Origin: Amycolatopsis jiangsuensis
Lineage (GTDB): Bacteria > Actinomycetota > Actinomycetes > Mycobacteriales > Pseudonocardiaceae
Length of the DNA: 64,000 nucleotides
Direction of reading: 5' to 3'
Assembly: GCF_014204865.1 (NCBI RefSeq)
Contig: NZ_JACHMG010000001.1
Location: 3,312,501-3,376,500, forward strand
The notes under the pieces were generated by a model. That model saw only the letters and a program-made list of their open reading frames with translations. It did not search any database and was not told the origin of the DNA. The position numbers and the translations under genes are program-made. Numbering within the stretch: the first letter of the stretch is position 1; every line of letters starts with the position of its first letter. Of the stretch, positions 9,909 through 18,683 are shown in pieces.

Positions 9909-10089
9909 CCCCGGGGCGGGTGGTGTCGCTGCTGCTTCGGGACCGGTTGTTCGCGCTGCTGCTTCGGGCCCGGTCGGTCGCGCTGCTGCCCCGAGTCCGG
10001 TGGGCATCGCTGATACTCCGGGGACGGGAAGTGCCGCTCCCTCTTCGGGTTCAGTGGGAATCGCTTCGGTTCCGGCACCGTCCGCCTCG
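9901..10089. repeat. 27-bp tandem array (about seven copies)
   Basis: Units start at 9901, 9928, 9955, 9982, 10009, 10036 and 10063, exactly 27 bp apart. Most begin GCTGCTGCTTCGGG or a diverged form, and similarity falls off to the right. On the + strand it reads as nine-residue repeats such as AAASGPVVR. The only ATG available (9889) lies inside the preceding terminator hairpin, so I do not call a gene. Arrays of the same period occur at 31965 and 53387. Confidence 0.8.
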
Positions 10090-10840
10090 TCCGCTGGCGC
10101 ACCGCTCGGCCCCTTCAGCACTACCCGTACCGTGGCCCGCTCCAGCGGTCGGCGCACTGACCTCACCCTCCGGTGTCCGGCCTTGTGGAGCCAGGTCGTT
10201 GTCCCTGCTTCAGTTCCGACGTCACCGGTCCTGGGCATCGACCTGCTCCCGCAGTCACAGCAGCCCGCACCGGTCCACCCGCCCGGTACCGAGTTCCCCG
10301 GACCATCGCCCCGACTCTGTCGCATAACCCGCTCAGCGCCCGATCCACCCCGCGTGCAGTGCCGTTGTGGATTCGATCCCGTCCTTCGCCTGCCTGCCGG
10401 GGTCGAGTCCGGCAGGCGGGTATTCCGGACTCGCCGTCGTCGGGCACCGACCTTTCCGGCCGCCCGTCACCGCGTCCCGGCCGTTCGCGGGGCCGGATAT
10501 GAATACCGCCATTCCCGGGCGATCGGATTGCCCGAAGATCCCGCTTTACCGTCCCCGGCTTACCTCCGGCGCCCGGCATTCACTTCGACGATCGAACTGG
10601 CTCGCCCCCATTTACCGATCGTCAAGCGTTTACCGCACCCGCCGCACCGCCACACCGGCAACTCCGCACATCGCACACCGCCGGCGCGTATCCATAGACA
10701 CTCGCCCCAGCCTGAGCACGCTTATCCGAGCCCCACCACCGCCAGAACACCCAGAGCACCGCCACCACCGTTTCCGCCACCCCTCCGCACCCACAGCCCC
10801 CGGAAAACCCCCGAACGGCCGATCAAGGGACCGCGAAACG
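10090..10840. other. Intergenic region without a supported gene
   Basis: About 750 bases lie between the mutT1-side repeat array and the hupB terminator. Several frames are open only because of high GC. None shows a recognisable family, a credible start or the strong third-position GC bias of neighbouring genes. Confidence 0.6.
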
Positions 10841-10879
10841 CGGCAGGGCCCCGACCCTGGGTGGGTCGGGGCCCTGCCG
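10841..10879 (-). terminator. Hairpin terminator after hupB
   Basis: A perfect 17-bp stem (10841-10857 with 10863-10879) and a 5-nt loop lie 22 nt after the hupB stop on the minus strand. There is no T-tract. Confidence 0.8.
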
Positions 10880-10900
10880 TGAAGTATCGCCGGGAAAGGG

Positions 10901-11539
10901 CTACTTCTTCTTCGCCGCCGAGGTGCGCTTGGCGGCCGTGGTCTTCTTCGCGGTCGCCGTGGTCTTCTTGGCGGCCGGCTTCGCCGCGGTCTTGGCGCGC
11001 GAGGTGGTCGCCTTGGCCGGGGTCGCCTTGGTGGCGCGCGAGGTCGTGGCCTTCGCCGCGGTGGACTTGGTCGCCCGGGTCGCGGTGGACTTGGCCGCCC
11101 GCGTGGAGGTGGCCTTGGCGGGCGCCTTGGCCGCGGTGGCACGGGTCCGGGTCGTGGTGCTGCGCGTGGCCGCCGGGCGGGACGCGGCCGCCCGCGTGGT
11201 GCTCGCGGCACGTGCGGTGGTGCCGGTGGCGCGCTTGACCGCGGTCGCCTTCGGCAGCTTCTTCGTGCCGGAAATGACGTCCTTGAACGTGGTGCCCGCG
11301 CGGAAGGCCGGCACGTTGGTCTTCTTGACCCGCACCGACTCGCCGGTGCGCGGGTTGCGTGCGGTACGGGCGGCGCGAGCACGCTTCTCGAACACCCCGA
11401 AGCCGGTGATGTTCACCTTCTCGCCCTTGTTGACCGTCCGGATGATGATGTCGACGAGACCGTCGACCGCCTGCGAAGCAACCTTTTTGTCGCCCAGACG
11501 CTCCGACAGCGCCTCGATCAGCTGGGCCTTGTTGGCCAT
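10901..11539 (-). CDS. hupB: HU-type nucleoid protein with lysine-rich tail (HupB)
   Basis: A 212-residue histone-like DNA-binding protein. Residues 1-90 are a full HU domain ([29 protein letters not shown], then [16 protein letters not shown]). Residues ~95-212 form an Ala/Lys/Arg/Thr tail ending in AAKKK, like mycobacterial HupB/HLP, thought to bind and compact DNA without sequence specificity. ATG 11539 is chosen over longer starts because homology begins there and GGAGGA precedes it. It is transcribed away from leuD and ends at a strong hairpin. A close paralogue lies at 15223-15864. Confidence 0.95.
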   Translation of the reverse strand: MANKAQLIEALSERLGDKKVASQAVDGLVDIIIRTVNKGEKVNITGFGVFEKRARAARTARNPRTGESVRVKKTNVPAFRAGTTFKDVISGTKKLPKATAVKRATGTTARAASTTRAAASRPAATRSTTTRTRATAAKAPAKATSTRAAKSTATRATKSTAAKATTSRATKATPAKATTSRAKTAAKPAAKKTTATAKKTTAAKRTSAAKKK

Positions 11540-11597
11540 TCCAGTCCTCCAAGAAGAACTCTTCGTCCACGGCCACGTCGGCCGACTAACGCACACG

Positions 11598-11625
11598 GTA
11601 TTACCAACGCAGCACAAATTCCAAA
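11598..11625 (-). promoter_or_regulatory. Predicted hupB promoter
   Basis: On the minus strand TTTGGA (11625-11620) and TAATAC (11603-11598) are separated by 16 bp. They lie about 60 bp upstream of the hupB start in a locally AT-richer stretch. Confidence 0.5.
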
Positions 11626-11767
11626 CGGCACGCGGAAATTTCCCTTGTCCCGGGTACGGTTCCGCCTCCCGAGGGACCCGGGAGCTGCCGTCTGGTGCGG
11701 GCGGAGAGCGTGGCCGCCGGGACCCGGATTCCCTTTCCGAGCAGGGAATCCGTGCCCCGGCAACCGG

Positions 11768-12370
11768 TCAGGAGGTGGGCGCGGGCAGCGTCACCGGCTT
11801 CCACGAGGGGCGGGCGGACTCGAACGAGTCGATTTCCTCCGCGTGGCGCAACGTGAGGGCGATGTCGTCGAGTCCCTCGAGCAGCCGCCAGCGGACGTAG
11901 TCGTCGATCTGGAAGGCCGCGGTGAAGTCCTTGGCCCGCACGGTCTTGCTCTCGAGGTCGACGGTGACCTCGGTGCCCGGCTCGTTCTCCAGCAGCTTCC
12001 AGAGCAGTTCGACGTCGGACTGCTCGCACTGCGCGGCCACCAGGCCGCCCTTGCCGGAGTTGCCGCGGAAGATGTCCGCGAAGCGCGCCGAGATCACGAC
12101 CCGGAAGCCGTAGTCCATCAGCGCCCACACCGCGTGCTCACGCGAGGACCCGGTGCCGAAGTCGGGTCCGGCGACGAGCACCGAACCGCGGGAGAACGGC
12201 TCGGTGTTGAGGACGAAGTCGTCCTGCCCGCGCCAGGCGGCGAAGAGGCCGTCCTCGAAGCCGGTCCGGCTCACGCGCTTGAGATAGACGGCGGGGATGA
12301 TCTGGTCAGTGTCCACGTTGGACCTGCGCAGCGGCACCCCGATGCCGGTGTGCTGGGTGAACGGTTCCAT
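11768..12370 (-). CDS. leuD: 3-isopropylmalate dehydratase small subunit
   Basis: A 200-residue small subunit of isopropylmalate isomerase, which converts 2-isopropylmalate to 3-isopropylmalate in leucine synthesis together with Leu[17 protein letters not shown] and [17 protein letters not shown] are the conserved swivel-domain signatures. The length is typical. ATG 12370 is supported by GAGAGGAG and by homology beginning at MEPFTQHTG. It lies 79 bp downstream of leuC in the same direction, so leuCD is one operon. Confidence 0.95.
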   Translation of the reverse strand: MEPFTQHTGIGVPLRRSNVDTDQIIPAVYLKRVSRTGFEDGLFAAWRGQDDFVLNTEPFSRGSVLVAGPDFGTGSSREHAVWALMDYGFRVVISARFADIFRGNSGKGGLVAAQCEQSDVELLWKLLENEPGTEVTVDLESKTVRAKDFTAAFQIDDYVRWRLLEGLDDIALTLRHAEEIDSFESARPSWKPVTLPAPTS

Positions 12371-12449
12371 GGTGGGAGCTCCTCTCAGAGGTTCACGTGC
12401 TCGTGAGTGACAACGCCGGTTCTCCCCGGCCCCGGCACTCACGAGGCGG

Positions 12450-13883
12450 TCAGGCGGTGGCCGGAACCAGGTCGGCCGGGGACGAGAGCGTGCCCCGTAC
12501 GGCGGTCGCGGCGGCCACGAGCGGTGAGACCAGGTGCGTGCGCCCACCCTTGCCCTGGCGCCCTTCGAAGTTGCGGTTGGAGGTCGACGCGCTGCGCTCG
12601 CCGGGCGCGAGCTGGTCCGGGTTCATGCCCAGGCACATCGAGCAACCCGCCTGCCGCCATTCGGCACCGGCATCGGTGAAGACCTTGTCCAGCCCTTCCG
12701 CCTCGGCGGCCTGGCGCACGCGCATCGAACCGGGCACCACGAGCATCCGCACCGATTCGGCCACCCGGTGCCCGCGCAGCACGTCCGCGGCGGCCCGCAG
12801 GTCCTCGATCCGGCCGTTGGTGCACGAGCCGAGGAAGACCGTGTCCACCGTGATCTCGCGCAGCGGGGTGCCCGGCGCCAGATCCATATAGGACAGGGCC
12901 TTCTCCGCGGCGAACCGCTCGTTCTCGTCGGCGATGGCGGCCGGGTCGGGCACCGAAGCACCCAGCGGCAGACCCTGTCCGGGGTTGGTGCCCCAGGTCA
13001 CGAACGGGGTCAGCTCGTCCGCGTCGAGGTGCACCTCGGCGTCGAACTGTGCGCCCTCGTCACTGCGCAGCTCCCGCCAGGCGGCCACCGCGGCATCCCA
13101 CTCGGCGCCCTGCGGGGCGTGCGGACGGCCCTTGAGGTAGGCGAAGGTCGTCTCGTCCGGCGCGATCATGCCGGCCCGCGCACCCGCTTCGATGGACATG
13201 TTGCAGATGGTCATCCGCGCTTCCATCGACAGGTCCTCGATGGCCTTGCCGCGGTATTCGAGCACGTACCCCTGTCCGCCGCCGGTACCGATCTTCGCGA
13301 TGACGGCGAGGATGATGTCCTTCGCGGTCACGCCGGGCCGCAGAACCCCGTCGACGTTGATCGCCATCGTCTTGAACGGACGCAGCGGCAGCGTCTGGGT
13401 GGCGAGCACGTGCTCGACCTCCGACGTGCCGATGCCGAAGGCCATCGCACCGAACGCACCGTGGGTGGAGGTGTGGCTGTCGCCGCACACCACGGTCGTG
13501 CCCGGCTGGGTCAGGCCCAGCTGCGGTCCGATGACGTGCACGATGCCCTGTTCGGCATCGCCCATCGGATGCAGCCGGACGCCGAACTCCTTGCAGTTGC
13601 GGCGAAGCGTGTCGACCTGGGTGCGGGAGACCGGATCGGCGATCGGCAGCTCGATGTCCACCGTGGGGACGTTGTGGTCCTCAGTCGCGATGGTCAGGTC
13701 GGGACGGCGCACCGGCCGCCCGGCCAGCCGCAGGCCGTCGAACGCCTGCGGGCTCGTCACTTCGTGCACCAGGTGAAGGTCGATGTAGAGCAGATCCGGC
13801 TCCGCGCCTTCGCCTCGGCGCACGAGGTGGCTTTCCCACACCTTCTCCGCCAGCGTACGGGCCTTGCCGGTAGGGCTGGTCAT
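12450..13883 (-). CDS. leuC: 3-isopropylmalate dehydratase large subunit
   Basis: A 477-residue aconitase-family subunit carrying the 4Fe-4S cluster. [40 protein letters not shown] and [12 protein letters not shown] include the three cluster cysteines. ATG 13883 is preceded by AAGGAGCC. It is first gene of leuCD and diverges from an IclR-family gene. The shared 142-bp interval holds a 7-7-7 inverted repeat (13993-14013) that overlaps a possible leuC -10 (GATACT on the minus strand). Control by the divergent regulator is likely by analogy with NdgR/AreB of Streptomyces. Confidence 0.96.
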   Translation of the reverse strand: MTSPTGKARTLAEKVWESHLVRRGEGAEPDLLYIDLHLVHEVTSPQAFDGLRLAGRPVRRPDLTIATEDHNVPTVDIELPIADPVSRTQVDTLRRNCKEFGVRLHPMGDAEQGIVHVIGPQLGLTQPGTTVVCGDSHTSTHGAFGAMAFGIGTSEVEHVLATQTLPLRPFKTMAINVDGVLRPGVTAKDIILAVIAKIGTGGGQGYVLEYRGKAIEDLSMEARMTICNMSIEAGARAGMIAPDETTFAYLKGRPHAPQGAEWDAAVAAWRELRSDEGAQFDAEVHLDADELTPFVTWGTNPGQGLPLGASVPDPAAIADENERFAAEKALSYMDLAPGTPLREITVDTVFLGSCTNGRIEDLRAAADVLRGHRVAESVRMLVVPGSMRVRQAAEAEGLDKVFTDAGAEWRQAGCSMCLGMNPDQLAPGERSASTSNRNFEGRQGKGGRTHLVSPLVAAATAVRGTLSSPADLVPATA

Positions 13884-13992
13884 TCTCCGGCTCCTTCCAC
13901 AGGATCGGCCGGGAGCGCGGAACTCGGGTGGTCGCTGACGAGGCGGAGCCACGGCACGGCGCAGCCCGGGTTTCGTTTTTCCCAGATTCTGG

Positions 13993-14019
13993 ACTTCCCA
14001 AAGTGCGGGAAGTTAGTAT
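13993..14019 (+). promoter_or_regulatory. Operator and divergent promoter between leuC and iclR
   Basis: ACTTCCC (13993-13999) and GGGAAGT (14007-14013) form a perfect 7-bp inverted repeat around a 7-bp spacer. TAGTAT at 14014-14019 is a -10 box ending 6 nt before the iclR GTG at 14026, implying a leaderless iclR mRNA with the operator abutting its -10 box. The same DNA could block leuC transcription. Confidence 0.65.
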
Positions 14020-14025
14020 CGCGTC

Positions 14026-14727
14026 GTGGGACAGCATAGCGGTATCGGAGTACTGGACAAAGCCGTGGCCGTGCTTCAGGCGGTCGCGGAGGACCCGTGT
14101 GGGCTGGCGGAACTCTGCACGCGCACCGGACTGCCACGGGCGACCGCGCACCGGCTGGCGGTCGGCCTCGAGGTGCATCGCCTGCTGCGCAGAGGACCGG
14201 ACGGCCGGTGGCGCCCGGGCACCGCGCTCGCGGAGCTGGCCGGCGGATCGACCGATCCGTTGCTGGACGCGGCGAGCTCGGTCCTGCCGAAGCTGCGGGA
14301 CATCACCGGGGAGAGCGTGCAGCTGTACCGGCGGGACGGCGTGCAGCGCGTGTGCGTGTCGACCGCGGAGCCGCCGAGCGGCCTGCGTGACACCGTTCCG
14401 ATCGGTTCGCGGTTGCCGATGACGGCCGGCTCGGGCGCGAAGGTCCTTGCCGCGTGGTCGGATCCGCACACCCAGCGGACCATCCTGGCGGACGCGGTGT
14501 ACGGCGAGCGCACGCTGCTCGAGGTACGCCGCCGTGGCTGGGCGCAGAGTGTCGCCGAACGGGAACCGGGGGTGGCCAGCGTTTCCGCCCCGGTCCGCGA
14601 CTCCTCCGGCGCGGTGGTCGCCGCGGTGTCGGTCTCCGGGCCGATCGAGCGCATCGGCCGCAAACCGGGTGCCCGCTGGGCGGCCGACCTCCTCGCCGCG
14701 GCCGACGCGTTGCAGGAACGACTCTGA
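14026..14727 (+). CDS. IclR-family transcriptional regulator (NdgR/AreB-like)
   Basis: A 233-residue regulator with an N-terminal winged helix (GIGVLDKAVAVLQAVAEDPCG, then LCTRTGLPRATAHRLA) and a C-terminal IclR effector domain (LPMTAGSGAKVLAAW; SVSAPVRDSSGAVVAAVSVSGP). In actinobacteria the gene divergent from leuCD is NdgR/AreB, which controls leucine and other amino acid genes; assignment here rests on location and family. GTG 14026 has no Shine-Dalgarno but sits 6 nt after TAGTAT, so a leaderless transcript is predicted. Confidence 0.92.
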   Translation: MGQHSGIGVLDKAVAVLQAVAEDPCGLAELCTRTGLPRATAHRLAVGLEVHRLLRRGPDGRWRPGTALAELAGGSTDPLLDAASSVLPKLRDITGESVQLYRRDGVQRVCVSTAEPPSGLRDTVPIGSRLPMTAGSGAKVLAAWSDPHTQRTILADAVYGERTLLEVRRRGWAQSVAEREPGVASVSAPVRDSSGAVVAAVSVSGPIERIGRKPGARWAADLLAAADALQERL

Positions 14728-14756
14728 CCCCACCCGCTCCCACCGCGACCCCCCGA

Positions 14757-14794
14757 GGGCCGCCTCCCCCGTCCCCACGGCGCGGAGGCGACCC
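14757..14794 (+). terminator. Possible hairpin terminator after the iclR gene
   Basis: CGCCTCC (14761-14767) pairs with GGAGGCG (14784-14790), and the stem can be extended past one mismatch. It is 30 nt after the stop and has no T-tract. The rest of the ~495-bp interval up to the second HU gene shows only that gene's promoter. Confidence 0.4.
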
Positions 14795-15138
14795 TTGTCG
14801 TTCCGCGCCGATCGTCCTCAGTAGACCGACCGCGACGTCCGCTGTGGACCATCTCCGCGACGGCCCGTACGCGCCGGCCGGGATCGCGACACGCCGCAAG
14901 GAAAACTTCGCTCCGGCCGGTTCCGATCCGCTTGCCCCGCACCGGACCGCACCGGACCGCAGCGCCCCGGCAGCCGCAGGACGATCAGCCGGTTTCCGGA
15001 AAAACCCCAGCGCACAGGCTTTTCCCGTCCGGTCCGGCGGTCGATCCGAAGCCACTGCGGTGTTCCGGCCGGCGCGAACAGACCCCGCGCCGCCACGCGC
15101 CGGACACCCGGATCCGGGCCGGAAAACCGAGGTCCCGA

Positions 15139-15167
15139 TTGGACTCGCCGGGCGCGTGGGTGATAAT
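15139..15167 (+). promoter_or_regulatory. Predicted promoter of the second HU gene
   Basis: TTGGAC (15139-15144) and GATAAT (15162-15167) are separated by exactly 17 bp. They lie 55 bp before the start codon, giving a 5' UTR of about 50 nt with a GGAGGA ribosome site. Confidence 0.7.
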
Positions 15168-15222
15168 GGCCTCGTTCGGCCTGTATGGCCGTAAAAAACA
15201 AGTTCTGGTTGGAGGAACTGGA

Positions 15223-15864
15223 ATGGCCAACAAGGCCCAGCTGATCGAGGCGCTGTCGGAGCGCATCGGCGACAAGAAAGCCGCCGCGGAAGCCGTCGAC
15301 GGTCTCGTCGACATCATCATCCGCACCGTCCACAAGGGCGAGAAGGTGACCATCACCGGCTTCGGCGTCTTCGAGAAGCGCGCCCGCGCCGCTCGCACCG
15401 CGCGCAACCCGCGCACCGGCGAGTCCGTGCGGGTCAAGAAGACCAACGTGCCCGCCTTCCGCGCCGGCACCACCTTCAAGGACGTGATCTCCGGCTCCAA
15501 GAAGCTGCCGAAGGCCACTGCCGTGAAGCGCGCGAGCGCCTCCCGGGCGACCGCGTCGAGCACCACCCGGGCCGCGGCCGCCAAGCCGGCCACCACGCGT
15601 ACCCGTGCCACCGCTGCCAAGGCCCCCGCCGCGAAGGCGACCGCCACCAAGGCCAAGGCCACCACCACGCGCGCCACCAAGGCGACCGCGGCCAAGGCCA
15701 CCAAGGCGACCGCCCCGAAGGCGAGCACCGCCAAGGCAAGCACCGCCAAGGCGAGCACGACGCGGGCCACCAAGGCCGCGGCGAAGCCGGCCGCCAAGAA
15801 GACCACGGCGACCGCGCGCAAGACCACGGCCGCCAAGCGCCCCTCGGCTGCCAAGAAGAAGTAA
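15223..15864 (+). CDS. Second HU-type nucleoid protein with lysine-rich tail
   Basis: A 213-residue paralogue of the hupB product. The HU domain (residues 1-90) is nearly identical to it, while the tail diverges and contains short repeats such as [14 protein letters not shown] before ending AAKKK. ATG 15223 follows GGAGGAACTGGA, the same ribosome-site sequence as in hupB, which supports origin by duplication. It has its own promoter (15139-15167) and terminator. The two HU genes face away from each other around leuCD-iclR. Division of labour between them is unknown. Confidence 0.93.
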   Translation: MANKAQLIEALSERIGDKKAAAEAVDGLVDIIIRTVHKGEKVTITGFGVFEKRARAARTARNPRTGESVRVKKTNVPAFRAGTTFKDVISGSKKLPKATAVKRASASRATASSTTRAAAAKPATTRTRATAAKAPAAKATATKAKATTTRATKATAAKATKATAPKASTAKASTAKASTTRATKAAAKPAAKKTTATARKTTAAKRPSAAKKK

Positions 15865-15880
15865 CGCCGTCTCCGGACAC

Positions 15881-15920
15881 CGGAACAGGCCCCGCCCGCT
15901 CTCGGACGGGGCCTGTTCCG
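15881..15920 (+). terminator. Hairpin terminator after the second HU gene
   Basis: A perfect 14-bp stem (15881-15894 with 15907-15920) and a 12-nt loop lie 17 nt after the stop. Confidence 0.8.
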
Positions 15921-15966
15921 TGTTCCCGGAGCGGCCGAGCAGACCCCTGGCGAGACAACGGGGCCG

Positions 15967-16283
15967 TTGGGCGCCCGCGACGAACTCGGCATCCTGGATC
16001 CGATCACCGAGCAGGCCCGTGCCCGCGCCGCTGAGGAAGTCTCGATCTCGCCGGGGACGGTCCCGCTGACGTCCGCACATCCGATCACCCGGGCGGATTT
16101 CGAAGCCGCGGAAGAGCCCACTGCATCAGGTCGCCCTGGTACGCCTGGGGATGCCGCTCGTCGACGCGGTGAGGTCGACGAACTCGCCACGGTATGCGCA
16201 GAACTGGGCCGCTACACCTTTCTGCTCTCCGTGGCCCCGCCGCGGATCCGCGGACTGACCGGGGTACCGGTGAACCCGCAGCG
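15967..16283 (+). pseudogene. Remnant of a cyclase-family (kynurenine formamidase-like) gene
   Basis: The beginning reads GARDELGILDPITEQARARA, similar to the N-terminal wGADDElGalNlit segment of cyclase-family proteins. The end reads ATVCAELGRYTFLLSVAPPR and then GVPVNP, similar to their C-terminus. The middle of about 200 residues, including the HxGTHxDxPxH metal motif, is missing. Between the ends, a piece reading HQVALVRLGMPLVDAV lies in another frame, so at least one indel follows the deletion. I read this as a decayed gene; family assignment is from memory of the motifs. Confidence 0.55.
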
Positions 16284-16295
16284 GTGTTCTGAGAT

Positions 16296-17585
16296 TCAGA
16301 ACACGAAGTACCGCAGCCACAGATAAGGCGCGGCCAGCGCGACGGTGAGCAGGGTGACCACCGCGCCCTTGCGGGTGAACTGCCAGAACGAGATCGGCGT
16401 GCCGGACCGTGCCGCGATACCGAGCATGACCACGTTCGCGCTGGCCCCCACCGCGGTGAGGTTGCCGCCGAAGTCCGCGCCCAGCGCCAGCGCCCACCAC
16501 AGCGCCTCGGCGTGCGCCGGGTCGGGAATGTCGTGCGTGAGGGCCAGGACGAGCGGGCTCATCGTGGCCACGTACGGGATGTTGTCGATGAAGCCGGACA
16601 GCACCGCGGAAACCCCGAGCACGAGCAGTACCGCGGGCAGCGCCTGCCCGCCGGTGGTGTCGGCGGCCAGCCGCGCCAGTGAGTCGATGACACCGGTTTT
16701 GACCAGCGCGCCGATCATCACGAAAAGGCCGGCGAAGAACAGCAGCGTCTCCCATTCGACGCCGGCGAGGTAGTCCTTCGGCCTGGTCCCGGACACCAGT
16801 ACCAGCACCCCGGCGCCGAGCAGCGCGACCACCGCCGGATCGAGGTGCACCACCGAATGCAGGACGAACCCGGCGAACACCAGTGCGAGCACGATCCCCG
16901 AGCGCAGCAGCAGCTTCGGCCGGGTGATCGCCTCCCGTTCGTTCAGGGCAAGGACATCGGCGACCCGCTCCGGATCGACCCGGAAGCTGCCGCGGAACAG
17001 CCACGGCAGCAGCACGCACAACAACGCCACCTCGAGCACCACGATCGGACCGAGGCCGACGAGGAACTCGTTGAACGACAGTCCCGAACGGCTGCCGATG
17101 ATGATGTTGGGCGGATCCCCGATCAGGGTCGCGGTGCCGCCGATGTTCGACGCGAGCACCTCGCCGATGAGAAACGGCGTGGGCGCGATGTCCAGCCGGT
17201 CGCACACCAGCAACGTGACCGGGGCGACGAGCAGCACGGTCGTCACGTTGTCCAGGAACGCCGACGCGACGGCGGTGATCAGTACCAGCAGCAGCAGGAT
17301 CCGCAGCGGCGAGCCCTTGGCGCGTTTCGCGGCCCAGATCGCGACGAACTCGAACACCCCGGTACGACGGAGGATCCCGACGATGACCATCATCCCGAAG
17401 AGCAGGAACACGACGTTCCAGTCGATGCCGGTGTCCTCGGAGAAGAAGGCGCTGCCCGAGTCCATCACCCCGGCCGCCAGCACCACCCCGGCACCGCCGA
17501 GCGCGGCATGCGTTTTCGGGATCTTCTCGGTCGCGATGAGGAAATAGGCGACGACGAAAGTGACGACCGCGATGATCGTGCTCAC
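16296..17585 (-). CDS. ArsB/NhaD-superfamily ion permease
   Basis: A 429-residue polytopic membrane protein with about 11-12 hydrophobic segments. Conserved features are [35 protein letters not shown] and, in the second half, [17 protein letters not shown] with [20 protein letters not shown]. The two halves carry the duplicated D-N-[VI]-[TP] motifs of the ion transporter (ArsB/NhaD/CitMHS) superfamily. The ion cannot be told; Na+/H+ exchange or arsenite export are options. GTG 17585 follows GAGGTGGG. It lies 25 bp downstream of a CBS-domain gene, so the two probably form an operon. Confidence 0.85.
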   Translation of the reverse strand: MSTIIAVVTFVVAYFLIATEKIPKTHAALGGAGVVLAAGVMDSGSAFFSEDTGIDWNVVFLLFGMMVIVGILRRTGVFEFVAIWAAKRAKGSPLRILLLLVLITAVASAFLDNVTTVLLVAPVTLLVCDRLDIAPTPFLIGEVLASNIGGTATLIGDPPNIIIGSRSGLSFNEFLVGLGPIVVLEVALLCVLLPWLFRGSFRVDPERVADVLALNEREAITRPKLLLRSGIVLALVFAGFVLHSVVHLDPAVVALLGAGVLVLVSGTRPKDYLAGVEWETLLFFAGLFVMIGALVKTGVIDSLARLAADTTGGQALPAVLLVLGVSAVLSGFIDNIPYVATMSPLVLALTHDIPDPAHAEALWWALALGADFGGNLTAVGASANVVMLGIAARSGTPISFWQFTRKGAVVTLLTVALAAPYLWLRYFVF

Positions 17586-17610
17586 GCCACCCACCTCACG
17601 ACCGGGACGC

Positions 17611-18057
17611 TCAGCGCTGTCCCAGCGCCAGTTCCAGCAACCTCGACGCGGAAACCACGCCCACCAGCGTGGTCCCGGAGAGCACCGCCACGAGGGGACA
17701 GCGCAGCCGGGCCATCTTCGCGGCGACCTCGACCACGGTGTCGTCCGCGTCCACCGTGGGCAGCTCCGCCGGTTCCTCCGGCAGCAGGTCCGCCACGGTG
17801 TGGCCGGACAGCTTGCCCGCCATCCGGTCGGCCATCGGCTCGTCGAGCACGCCGGCCAGCGAAGGATCGTCGCGCACGTACTGCGGGACGAGGAACTGCA
17901 CCACCTCCGTGGCAGGCAGCACCGAGCACGGGATGCCGTCGGCATCGATCACCACGAGTCCCGGCAACCGCCGCACGGCCAGCATCCGCACCGCGGCCAG
18001 CGCATCGGAATCGACGGGGACGACCGGGAAGTCCTCCGCCATGTCGGCAGCACGCAT
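17611..18057 (-). CDS. Tandem CBS-domain protein
   Basis: A 148-residue protein made of two CBS domains. It starts [21 protein letters not shown], and the second repeat is [25 protein letters not shown] ending [14 protein letters not shown] pairs bind adenine nucleotides or sense ionic strength and often regulate transporters. Its position directly upstream of an ion permease suggests it is that transporter's regulatory partner. ATG 18057 lacks a ribosome site, but TAGCCT on the minus strand (18069-18064) ends 6 nt before it, which predicts a leaderless transcript. Confidence 0.87.
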   Translation of the reverse strand: MRAADMAEDFPVVPVDSDALAAVRMLAVRRLPGLVVIDADGIPCSVLPATEVVQFLVPQYVRDDPSLAGVLDEPMADRMAGKLSGHTVADLLPEEPAELPTVDADDTVVEVAAKMARLRCPLVAVLSGTTLVGVVSASRLLELALGQR

Positions 18058-18069
18058 CTGCCCAGGCTA

Positions 18070-18683
18070 ACCGGTTCGCGGCCGCCGGAAACCGCGGCGA
18101 CGCCGGCGTTGCGCGGAAGTGATCGCGGAATTCGGCGGCGGCGAAGCGGATCATGGTGCTCCTGGGATGCGGCGAGGTACTCGTCACCCGGGCGGGCACG
18201 AGCCGGCCGACCAGACTTCCCGGCACTCCACGCGTAAAGATGCCGTACGGACCGGTCTCCGGCAAGTCGTGCGACGTCGCGTACCGGGCCGGGATCGTCG
18301 TTCCCGGCCGCCTCGAAGAGGATTCGTTCTCGTGTCCGATCCGGCACCGTGTGTGACGGTGCGTGTCCGCGGTCACGTCACGGAAATCGCGGCCAGCAAG
18401 GGATTCCGTCTTGTTACGGGAACGTGATCGCTACCCAGCGTGTTCGACTGTCCGGTGCACGGAAAAGGCTCGCGCGCGAACCCGGTTTCGCCAGCGCACA
18501 CCCGTTTTTCCGGTTACGCCCGGTACTGCCCGGCGGCCGCCCCCGCCGCCCCGGCGCACGGCGGCGGCAGGTCACGAAAAGCACGTGCCACAGGTGAACC
18601 GAGCTCATGTTCAGCACCGGCAAGTGTTGGATTATGCAATCATCTGCCCGGCAACGAACCGGCTCGAAAGACATGAGAAACCA
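18070..18683. other. Intergenic region upstream of proV
   Basis: About 610 bases without a supported gene. A locally AT-richer stretch near 18626-18650 (around TTGGATTATGCAAT) may hold the proV promoter, but no clear -35/-10 pair could be fixed. Confidence 0.4.

Noticed and set aside
9889..11238. ATG-started + frame with a good purine-rich site after mutT1
   Set aside because: The ATG and its apparent ribosome site are arms of the perfect terminator hairpin, and the frame runs antisense through hupB.
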